Source: an uncultured Selenomonadaceae bacterium (GTDB taxonomy: Bacteria; Bacillota; Negativicutes; Selenomonadales; Selenomonadaceae). From it: a DNA stretch of 35,305 nucleotides. The stretch lies in assembly GCA_937902665.1 (NCBI GenBank), contig CALELM010000027.1, positions 1 to 35,305 of the forward strand. The letters are read 5' to 3'. Of the stretch, positions 1 to 6,552 are shown piece after piece. Below the pieces are notes generated by a model. The model searched no databases, was not told the DNA's origin, and saw only the letters and a program-made list of their open reading frames with translations. How positions within the stretch are numbered: the stretch's first letter is position 1; each line of letters begins with the position of its first letter. The position numbers were made by a program, and so were the translations under genes.

Positions 1-2
1 GC

Positions 3-86
3 TTCCCCCACTTACAGCAAGCTGTTGAAGAAGGGGACATCTTAGCTTCGTTATTGTTCCACGTGAAACATTTATCTTTCTTTTGA
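3..86 (+). CDS. possible C-terminal tail of a gene entering from the left (partial)
   Basis: The frame starting at base 3 is open for 27 codons to a TGA at 84-86 and reads like protein (LQQAVEEGDILASLLFHVKH near its end). The FHVKH segment is what a parS site encodes in this frame, and parS sites often sit at the ends of genes near origins. It would overlap the convergent EAL gene by a few codons. Frame 1 is also open, to a TAG at 43-45, so the assignment is uncertain. No family can be named from so short a piece. Confidence 0.3.
   Translation, partial: FPHLQQAVEEGDILASLLFHVKHLSFF
55..70 (+). promoter_or_regulatory. parS site (ParB/Spo0J binding site)
   Basis: The 16 bases TGTTCCACGTGAAACA match the ParB/Spo0J parS consensus (TGTTNCACGTGAAACA) exactly and form a near-perfect palindrome. 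ParB clamps load at such sites, usually within a few hundred kb of oriC, to segregate origins and recruit SMC. It lies about 12 kb from dnaA, directly after the stop codon of the EAL-domain gene. parA/parB themselves are not in the window. Confidence 0.93.
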
Positions 87-2228
87 AGAAGAAAGCATTT
101 CCTTTATACGCTCCCATGTCTTCCCTTGAATCCCATCTGCACTCTTGATGCAGGAAAGGTACAGCCTTTTTCCATTTAGCTGGAAAGGAATCAATAGGTA
201 GTGGCACAGAACATAGTCATAATCTCCCTGCATAGTACGAAAGATACCTGATACATGCTCCTTCACCGCATGGCTTGCACGCACAGAAAGCGTTGAGAAA
301 TCATAGAATTTCAGGAATTCTTCCCGATCGTCCGGATGAATATACCTATCTGCGAACATACCCAACTTCTGGGAATTTCCGACCGTCATGTTCGCAAAGC
401 AGTTCTGCATGTAATCCGTGTAAATGTTCCGCAAGATCCCCTTCTCAGAAAGTACGTCAATACGAATAAAAATTTCTATCAGCTGACGGATTGCCGTATT
501 CATATCCTCTGCCCGCCGCACATATTCATACTGCGAAAGATTCGTTGCTACAATGACAAAGGAAGCAACCTGTGAGTTGTCTCTCGTTGCAATACAGCGC
601 ACTTTCAGGTTACAGAGATTTCCATTAAATACGCAATCCATGGATTCTTCCTTCATGGAATCAACGCATTTCTGAAAGAGCGTGTACAAAAATACCCGAT
701 CGCCGCCTGCCTGATAAAGATTCTTGTTCAGGTAATCAACAGAGTGCTGCTCATCCTTGTAGCCAATGCTGTGCAAATAGTCACGGTAGGCATCATTGAC
801 ATACAGATAAGAAACCGTTCCCTTGTTGTATTCCAAAATGGCAATTCCAAGCTGATTCACAATTTGATAAGGATGCTCCTCATAAGTAAGCGGATTGGTA
901 CTCAAGAGGTTCACCCGTCCCAACTTGCTGAAATAGATTGTCTCTGTTAAGTCCTCAAAAGAACGATTTATTTTTACCGCCTTGCCATCCACCCAAAAAG
1001 GCTCCGGCTTTCCGAACAGCCATCCCTGCACCTTCTCGCAGCCAATACTCCGAAGAAACTCAAACTGCTCCCTTGTTTCCACGCCCTCTGCCAAGGTATG
1101 CATGTGCAATTCCTTTGCAAGATTCACGATTGCAGCAAGAATACATCTGGAACGGGGCTTGGCATCAAAATCCTTCAAGAAAACCATGTCAATCTTCAAG
1201 TAATCGAACTTATAATCCTTCAAATTGTTCAAGGAAGAATACCCGCTACCGAAATCGTCCATCCAAACCTCATAACCAGCCGACTGAAAATGCTCCACTT
1301 GCTCCTGCATAGAAGGGCAATTACTGTCAAGAGCGCTCTCCGTTACCTCGATATGCAAAAGATGGATAGGAATATCATATTTCCTGCGCAGCTTCTCCAC
1401 CTCAGCGAACATATCAGCCATTTGAAAATCCACACGCGAAAGGTTCGTAGAAACAGAAATAGGCTGAAACTCGTCCGGATGCTTCAAGACATAAGCAAGA
1501 TCCTTGCATACCTGCTCTGCCACATACAGATCCAGCTTGTAAATCAGGTTGGTATCCTCCAAGATTTCAATAAACGTCACGGGAGAAAGCACCCCGTACT
1601 CCGGATCGCACCAACGAACCAACGCCTCAAATCCGCAGATTTTTTCCGTCATCACGCGAACTTCCGGCTGGTAATAAACTTCGATCCAGCCCTGTTTCAA
1701 TGCTCGATGAAAGGAACGTATAATATGGTTCCGCAGGTTGATCCTTTCATCCAAGGAATCATCGTAATAGCAAAGAAATCTGTCATACTTCCCCTTAATG
1801 CTGCTGCATGCCATCTTTGCACGCTCCATGCAGGTAGACACATCATCAAAATCCGCCCTTCGGAAATAAATACCGACATTCATCTCAATGCTGATATCCT
1901 TTTGCATCGTCCGAAGCTCGTCAATCAATTCCTTTGCACGTTTTTCAACGTTCTTTGTATCTAAAGTTACCAAAACGAAATGATCCCCATTGATTCGGGA
2001 AACAACCGCCTCAGGAAATGTTTCTTCTATCATTCTCGCAATGATCCGCAGAAACTCGTTTCCTCCACGAAAACCAAACTTTTGATTCAATGACTTAAAA
2101 TCTTCGACATCGAAATGCAAAAAAACTGCATCGCAGCCATCATGATCCCTAATCAGGACATCTGCCTCAGCAAGAAATGTCATGACATTGATCAGACCTG
2201 TAATTTCGTCCCTTATCCCTGTTTCCAT
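72..2228 (-). CDS. GGDEF(degenerate)-EAL domain c-di-GMP phosphodiesterase with C-terminal PAS-like region
   Basis: This is a cytoplasmic protein of about 718 residues likely to hydrolyse cyclic di-GMP. The N-terminal GGDEF-type domain (about residues 1-165) has NGDHF (80-84) where GGDEF is expected, so cyclase activity is doubtful; it may bind GTP or serve as a regulator. The EAL domain (about 175-425) keeps the residues expected of an active enzyme: EAL at 201-203, N262, E294, the DD pair at 324-325 in MDDFGSGYSSL, K345, E381 and Q401. The remaining 300 residues look like PAS-type sensory sequence, which is unusual at the C-terminus. I chose the ATG at 2228 because TGGAG precedes it by eight bases; an in-frame ATG at 2258 has no good ribosome site. 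A DnaA-box cluster lies just upstream. Confidence 0.9.
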   Translation of the reverse strand: METGIRDEITGLINVMTFLAEADVLIRDHDGCDAVFLHFDVEDFKSLNQKFGFRGGNEFLRIIARMIEETFPEAVVSRINGDHFVLVTLDTKNVEKRAKELIDELRTMQKDISIEMNVGIYFRRADFDDVSTCMERAKMACSSIKGKYDRFLCYYDDSLDERINLRNHIIRSFHRALKQGWIEVYYQPEVRVMTEKICGFEALVRWCDPEYGVLSPVTFIEILEDTNLIYKLDLYVAEQVCKDLAYVLKHPDEFQPISVSTNLSRVDFQMADMFAEVEKLRRKYDIPIHLLHIEVTESALDSNCPSMQEQVEHFQSAGYEVWMDDFGSGYSSLNNLKDYKFDYLKIDMVFLKDFDAKPRSRCILAAIVNLAKELHMHTLAEGVETREQFEFLRSIGCEKVQGWLFGKPEPFWVDGKAVKINRSFEDLTETIYFSKLGRVNLLSTNPLTYEEHPYQIVNQLGIAILEYNKGTVSYLYVNDAYRDYLHSIGYKDEQHSVDYLNKNLYQAGGDRVFLYTLFQKCVDSMKEESMDCVFNGNLCNLKVRCIATRDNSQVASFVIVATNLSQYEYVRRAEDMNTAIRQLIEIFIRIDVLSEKGILRNIYTDYMQNCFANMTVGNSQKLGMFADRYIHPDDREEFLKFYDFSTLSVRASHAVKEHVSGIFRTMQGDYDYVLCHYLLIPFQLNGKRLYLSCIKSADGIQGKTWERIKEMLSSSKER

Positions 2229-2268
2229 ATCAAAACTCCAAATCATTAACAACAACATTCTTCACATA

Positions 2269-2320
2269 TTATCCACACGCTTCCCAAAACTTGTGGATAT
2301 GTTGATAAACATGTGTATAA
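2269..2320. promoter_or_regulatory. DnaA-box cluster upstream of the EAL-domain gene
   Basis: Three DnaA-type 9-mers lie within 52 bases: TTATCCACA at 2269-2277 (perfect, plus strand), TGTGGATAT at 2292-2300 (minus strand, one mismatch) and TGTGTATAA at 2312-2320 (minus strand, fits TTATNCACA). They sit in the short gap between the EAL gene and the exported-protein gene, about 10 kb from dnaA. They may regulate transcription by DnaA or titrate it. Confidence 0.65.
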
Positions 2321-2353
2321 GTCCTTACTTTTTGCACATCCCCATAAAATCCC

Positions 2354-2962
2354 TTACAATGAAATATTTAAGTTGTCCTCCACCCAATCCCGTACCGATT
2401 TCCTGTCTTTGGTTTTGGAACCTACCTTTTCTTTCTTGATTTTTTCCATGACTTTATGATAGATTTCGTCCTCGACACTGCCGGAAATAAGATTTTCCCA
2501 GTTGCGCGAGCTGTATTCCCTTTCCGTAATGTTATTCTGCGGGCGTCCCGTTACCTCCAGCTCACTCAAAAACTGCACCTGCTGCGTATCCGGACGAAGG
2601 TAATAATGCTCCAAGAAATACTTTTGCGGATAGCTGTACATCCCATCCAAAGAAACCAAGCGAATCCAGACATCTACAATATATTCCTTGCTGGAATGTG
2701 GCATCAATATCCACTTTACATTCTCCGCATCCATGGCATAGTGGTAGGTATCATCTGAAAACAGCCAAACAAACTTTTCCTTCTTGCTGGAATCCCGCTT
2801 TTTCTCCCGTGAACTCTCCGACTTGTAAAACCAGTCATCTGCCGACTTCTCAGCTTGAACAGAGGATTTTTCCTCCACCTCCTCAGCTGCCTGCACAGAC
2901 GACAGGAACGACACAAAAGAAGCCATGAGAGCCGCACATGCAACCATTTGGAATACCTTCAT
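2354..2962 (-). CDS. exported protein of unknown function
   Basis: The product is 202 residues with a clear signal peptide (hydrophobic 5-23, cleavage likely after VQA at about 25). A charged, low-complexity linker rich in S/E/K (residues 26-63) follows, then a compact domain of about 140 residues with many aromatic residues and no motif I recognise. It has no lipobox cysteine and no membrane anchor beyond the signal peptide, so it is probably periplasmic. It shares strand with its neighbours and lies upstream of the EAL gene with a 125-base gap to the chosen EAL start, so co-transcription is possible. Function is not assignable from sequence alone. Confidence 0.8.
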   Translation of the reverse strand: MKVFQMVACAALMASFVSFLSSVQAAEEVEEKSSVQAEKSADDWFYKSESSREKKRDSSKKEKFVWLFSDDTYHYAMDAENVKWILMPHSSKEYIVDVWIRLVSLDGMYSYPQKYFLEHYYLRPDTQQVQFLSELEVTGRPQNNITEREYSSRNWENLISGSVEDEIYHKVMEKIKKEKVGSKTKDRKSVRDWVEDNLNISL

Positions 2963-3064
2963 TTTTTCACCCCTAAACTCCTAACAAGAAGAATGATATA
3001 CATAACTATATTTTATCATCTTACCATCCTTCCCACAATAACAAATCTCCTTTTTTAAAAAAGA

Positions 3065-3099
3065 AAAAGTCCCTAATCTACGGAAAATTAAGGACTTTT
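3065..3099 (-). terminator. intrinsic terminator of the exported-protein gene at 3118-3990
   Basis: A 13-bp stem with one G-U pair (arms 3065-3077 and 3087-3099, nine-base loop) is followed on the minus strand by a T-rich run. It starts about 20 bases after the stop codon of the leftward gene ending at 3118. Confidence 0.85.
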
Positions 3100-3117
3100 C
3101 TATCAAAGCACAACGGC

Positions 3118-3990
3118 TCAATGCTGTATTTCAATGTCGTTCATAGCTTCTTCCATTGCCTTTTTTACGGAACGCTCAAAAATTCTCCCATTGATTCCTC
3201 CACCATGCGTCTCCCCTTGGGCAAGAATATTATTGCGATATGCATAACAACTATTTTTTACGTCAACCAATCGAACACGAAGCCAAACATTCTTGTGATT
3301 CGTAATACTGTTGAACAGTATAAAATTATGCAGTTCTCGCTGTGTCATTCCATTGCTTAATGTCACAGCAAATACATAATCATATCCCAGCTCTTTCCCT
3401 GCATGGACATAATCCGCAAGCGCAAGGTCGGCAATCCCCCGTGGCTGGCTTCCGATTGGCATTCCATCAACATCTAGCTTATCATTCTTGCTTATTTCCG
3501 ATGAATTTCTTACTTCTGATTGTTCTTCATATACTACTGGGATTATTCCTCCCAACAGTCTTGACGCACTCTTTCCCGATTCATCAGAAACAGACGATGA
3601 AGAAAAGCTTCCTCGCTGTTCCATATACCGCTCTTCCTCTTCCTGAAGCAACAATGTATTGACATCCGTTCCCTTCATTACGGCAAACTCTTCCTTTGGA
3701 AACTTTTTGCGAAGCTGGCTGTAAATCTGGTTCTTCACCCTATCCTCGACAACCAGATTCTCGTCCCCGTTAATCACGACTGCAATTCTCGTCCGATCCG
3801 ATGACCCATACTGGCCTGACCTGCCATAAAGAATCCTGCTGACTCGCTCATCAAACGTCGTCGTTTCCCTATGGAGGGATTCCTTGAGCTCCCTTGGCGC
3901 TGTCCCCACAGAAGCGGCTGAAACGATATCATTTCCGAAAAAGCATGAAAAGGACAAGAAAATAGCCATTGCCAAAATAGATTTTCTCAT
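3118..3990 (-). CDS. exported protein of unknown function, CsgG/GNA1162-like layout
   Basis: The product is 290 residues with a signal peptide (hydrophobic core about 6-22, cleavage after VSA near 25). The mature part has an alpha/beta segment with IAVVINGDENLV (about 70) followed by a helix and an FAVMKGTDV strand, then a serine-rich linker (about 125-145), then a second segment with YVFAVTLSNG and VWLRVRLVDV strands. The combination of a nucleotide-free Rossmann-like strand order and a signal peptide recalls small exported proteins annotated next to envelope genes in Negativicutes, but I cannot name a family. Its own terminator lies downstream and a 7-base C run (4041-4047) lies in its promoter region. 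Confidence 0.8.
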   Translation of the reverse strand: MRKSILAMAIFLSFSCFFGNDIVSAASVGTAPRELKESLHRETTTFDERVSRILYGRSGQYGSSDRTRIAVVINGDENLVVEDRVKNQIYSQLRKKFPKEEFAVMKGTDVNTLLLQEEEERYMEQRGSFSSSSVSDESGKSASRLLGGIIPVVYEEQSEVRNSSEISKNDKLDVDGMPIGSQPRGIADLALADYVHAGKELGYDYVFAVTLSNGMTQRELHNFILFNSITNHKNVWLRVRLVDVKNSCYAYRNNILAQGETHGGGINGRIFERSVKKAMEEAMNDIEIQH

Positions 3991-4090
3991 ATTCCATTCC
4001 CCCTAGCTGTTGATATGTATTAAAATTTTACCACATATAACCCCCCCGTAAAGACAAATTAGCAAAACACAAGCTAGGGCGCTTGGAAAC

Positions 4091-4148
4091 GCATTGCTTC
4101 TTGCACCATAAATAATTTCCGCACAAAAAAAGAACGCCAGTCTCCCAA
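4091..4148. repeat. 58-bp direct repeat, left copy (partial rsmG terminator)
   Basis: The 58 bases match 5749-5806 with two mismatches. On the minus strand it ends with the 3' arm and T-run of the rsmG terminator but lacks the 5' arm, so it is a half terminator. The two copies bracket the ATPase gene and imply that the cassette between them was inserted or duplicated in. Confidence 0.92.
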
Positions 4149-4269
4149 GAATATGGTTCAGATGAAGTTACATTTGAGATTGTGGGTTGGTGGGTGGCTT
4201 TTTTGTTTTCTTCATTCGTGTATATCTAGACAAGTGGCGCAATGATTATGGTAGAGCAAAAACTAAACG

Positions 4270-4313
4270 AAAAATCAAAGTTTTTGCTATCAATAACACA
4301 AACTTTGATTTTT
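4270..4313. promoter_or_regulatory. 14-bp inverted repeat, likely operator of the ATPase gene
   Basis: AAAAATCAAAGTTT (4270-4283) is repeated as its exact reverse complement at 4300-4313 with a 16-base spacer. The right arm contains the -35 hexamer of the ATPase promoter, so a protein bound to the repeat should block transcription. No dedicated repressor gene is adjacent. Confidence 0.7.
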
Positions 4314-4333
4314 GGAAAGGATTGTGCTATTCT
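4305..4333 (+). promoter_or_regulatory. sigma-A-type promoter of the ATPase gene
   Basis: TTGATT (4305-4310) and TATTCT (4328-4333) are separated by 17 bases; a start near 4340 would leave a leader of about 20 bases with AAAGGAGG (4345-4352) seven bases before the ATG. Confidence 0.6.
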
Positions 4334-4359
4334 GAGAATGCGTTAAAGGAGGACTTCAT

Positions 4360-5670
4360 ATGAACTCAAAGCGAAAATTAAAAAGCAGAGAATTGTACCT
4401 TAATAAGTTGGTAGCATTTCAGGACACTGAACCGGTTAAAGTAGTTACAGGCATCAGACGTTGCGGAAAATCCAGCCTTTTGAAGCTGATGGTTGAACAC
4501 CTAAAAAATAACGGTATAGATGAAAACCAAATCATTGAGATGAATTTTGAGTCCGGTGATTACAAGAACATGACATCCGATGAAGTTTACTCTTTCGTAA
4601 AAGCTAAATGCGGTGGAAAGAGGATGTATCTTTTCTTCGATGAAATCCAAAGAGTCGACAAGTGGGAAGATGCAATCAATGCTTTTAGAGTAGACTTAGA
4701 CTGTGATATATATGTCACTGGCTCTAATGCTTATCTTTTATCCTCAGAGTATTCCACATACCTCAGTGGCAGATGCGTGGAGATAAAGATGCTCCCATTG
4801 TCATTTAAGGAATTCATCCACTTCAATGATTTACAGCTAAAAATTGTAAAAAGTGCATTAGGCGGAGAAAAGAAGGTCATCGTTGATGATGATGGGACGC
4901 AATATTCCTTGAATGAAGTGTTTGATGCTTATCTGCGATTTGGTGGAATGCCCGGAATTGCCGATGTTGGCTTGGAACAGGATAGAGCTTTCACATTGCT
5001 TGATGGCATTTATTCAACTGTAGTCATCAGGGATATCCTAGAAAGAGAAAAGCGCAGAGGTCAAAGACAAATCACAGATTCGGTTTTGCTTAGAAAGATA
5101 ATCCTATTTCTTTGCGATAATATTGGTTCAAGCGTATCTGCTACTTCAATTGGAAATACGCTTGTCAACGAGTGTCTGCTCGAAAATGGAAAACGCAAAG
5201 GGAAACCAAGCGGTCATACCATCCAGGCTTATATTGAAACGCTTTTGGAATCCTACTTCTTTTATGATATCAAGCGATTTGATATCAAGGGAAAGGAGTA
5301 TCTCAAGACACTTGGCAAGTATTACATTGTTGATGTAGGCTTAAGGAATTATCTGTTAGGATTAAGGGAAAGAGACCGAGGCCATATCATAGAGAATATC
5401 GTTTACCTTGAACTTTTGAGAAGAGGCTACGATGTAGCAATTGGAAAGCTCGATAATAGGGAGATTGATTTTATAGCTTCTGATACAACGGATAAGCTTT
5501 ATGTTCAGGTGACGGAATCGATGATGGTGGAGAGTGTTAGAACAAGAGAACTTGCTCCACTACAAAAGGTAAGCGATAATTACGAGAAGATTGTTCTGTC
5601 AATGGATGATGGAACAGTTAGCCATGAAGGAATAAAGCAGATTAATCTTATTGCTTGGCTGTTGCAATAA
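4360..5670 (+). CDS. AAA ATPase with C-terminal DUF4143 domain
   Basis: The 436-residue product has an AAA_14-type ATPase domain with Walker A GIRRCGKSS (31-39), Walker B LFFDEIQ (91-97), sensor-1 VTGSNA (119-124) and an SGR motif (136-138). A linker follows, then the DUF4143 domain (about 200-400), whose end (about 350-390) resembles a PD-(D/E)XK nuclease core with EIDF but QVT in place of the usual EVK, so nuclease activity is doubtful. This family is widespread, often strain-specific and mobile, and its biological role is not settled; links to defence or toxin-antitoxin function have been proposed only loosely. The ATG at 4360 has a strong AAAGGAGG site. The gene runs against all its neighbours and sits alone between 58-bp direct repeats, which marks it as acquired cargo. 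Confidence 0.92.
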   Translation: MNSKRKLKSRELYLNKLVAFQDTEPVKVVTGIRRCGKSSLLKLMVEHLKNNGIDENQIIEMNFESGDYKNMTSDEVYSFVKAKCGGKRMYLFFDEIQRVDKWEDAINAFRVDLDCDIYVTGSNAYLLSSEYSTYLSGRCVEIKMLPLSFKEFIHFNDLQLKIVKSALGGEKKVIVDDDGTQYSLNEVFDAYLRFGGMPGIADVGLEQDRAFTLLDGIYSTVVIRDILEREKRRGQRQITDSVLLRKIILFLCDNIGSSVSATSIGNTLVNECLLENGKRKGKPSGHTIQAYIETLLESYFFYDIKRFDIKGKEYLKTLGKYYIVDVGLRNYLLGLRERDRGHIIENIVYLELLRRGYDVAIGKLDNREIDFIASDTTDKLYVQVTESMMVESVRTRELAPLQKVSDNYEKIVLSMDDGTVSHEGIKQINLIAWLLQ

Positions 5671-5748
5671 TGAAACAAACAGCCCAGTTGAGTCCTGATA
5701 TGATACCCTCAAAGTAGACCATGGAAAGTAAGCATCTGCAGTGGTCAA

Positions 5749-5806
5749 GCATTGCTTTTTGCATCATAAATAATTTCCGCACAAAAAAAGAACGCCAGTC
5801 TCCCAA
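5749..5806. repeat. 58-bp direct repeat, right copy
   Basis: This copy is continuous with the complete rsmG terminator at its right end and is therefore probably the ancestral copy. It matches 4091-4148 at 56 of 58 positions. Confidence 0.92.
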
Positions 5807-5815
5807 CTAGCGTTC
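5782..5815 (-). terminator. intrinsic terminator of the mnmE-mnmG-rsmG operon
   Basis: A 10-bp stem with one G-U pair (arms 5790-5799 and 5806-5815, six-base loop) is followed on the minus strand by seven T residues. It starts 23 bases past the rsmG stop codon. Confidence 0.9.
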
Positions 5816-5838
5816 CAACATGCCATGAATTTTCCTGA

Positions 5839-6552
5839 CTATCCAATCGGTTTTTTTGCTGGTGTTCCTGCCTTTCTTGGATATTCCTTCGGCGTTTTTC
5901 CTGTTTTCCTTATGCAGATAACTGCCCGCACATCATCCAATCCGGGGAGCTTGACGGAACGGATTTCCTCAAGCTCTCCGCCAAGAATCCTGATGGCTTT
6001 CTTTGCTTCTTCGGCTTCTTCGGCAAACTGCATCCCTTTAAGGGCAAGAAAGACGCCCTTCTTCTTCACGAAGGGAAGGCAGTATTCCGCAAGAACTGGA
6101 AGCCTTGCTACCGCACGGGAGGTCACGATATCAAACCCTTCCCGATATGCTTTATTTCTGGCTCCCTCCTCCGCACGGGCATGAACGCAGGATACCTCCT
6201 TCAGCCCCAATTCCTCGGTTACTGCTTGGAGGAATTTTACCCGCTTGTTCAGGGAATCCATCAAGGTCAGCTTCAGCTTAGGGCAAAAGATTTTCAGCGG
6301 AATTCCCGGAAATCCTGCACCTGTTCCCACATCCAAAAGGCTTGCTCCCTCAAAAAACAGTTTTTCGTCATAAGCTGTCAGGGAATCCACCATGTGCTTG
6401 ACGGCAACCTCCCCTGCCTCGGTTATGGCAGTCAGGTTCATTTTCTCGTTCCATTCCAGCAAAAGACGGTAATAGCAATCAAACTGCGCCAGCTGTTCTT
6501 CTGAGAGAAGAATCCCATATTCTGTTGCCGCTGCCCTCAATTTCTCTATCAT
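5839..6552 (-). CDS. rsmG: 16S rRNA (guanine527-N7)-methyltransferase RsmG
   Basis: The 237-residue product is the SAM-dependent methyltransferase that modifies G527 of 16S rRNA. The SAM-binding motif LDVGTGAGFPGIPL lies at about 73-86, and the family-typical WNEKMNLTAI (about 34-43) and SRAVA (about 145) are present. Length is normal for the family, with a short basic C-terminal tail. Its start overlaps the mnmG stop by four bases, so the two are translationally coupled. In many relatives noc/parA/parB follow rsmG; here a terminator and then the ATPase cassette follow instead. Confidence 0.97.
   Translation of the reverse strand: MIEKLRAAATEYGILLSEEQLAQFDCYYRLLLEWNEKMNLTAITEAGEVAVKHMVDSLTAYDEKLFFEGASLLDVGTGAGFPGIPLKIFCPKLKLTLMDSLNKRVKFLQAVTEELGLKEVSCVHARAEEGARNKAYREGFDIVTSRAVARLPVLAEYCLPFVKKKGVFLALKGMQFAEEAEEAKKAIRILGGELEEIRSVKLPGLDDVRAVICIRKTGKTPKEYPRKAGTPAKKPIG

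Noticed and set aside
1..36. Stem-loop at the left edge (CCCC...GGGG arms)
   Set aside because: Imperfect stem without a T run, probably inside a gene whose body is outside the window.
1098..1964. Long plus-strand open frame opposite the EAL-domain gene
   Set aside because: It is antisense to a gene with intact catalytic motifs, has a non-protein-like composition and no good start region.
4149..4269. Search for a small gene or RNA before the ATPase gene
   Set aside because: No open frame with a start site, no stable hairpin with T run, and no recognisable RNA motif.
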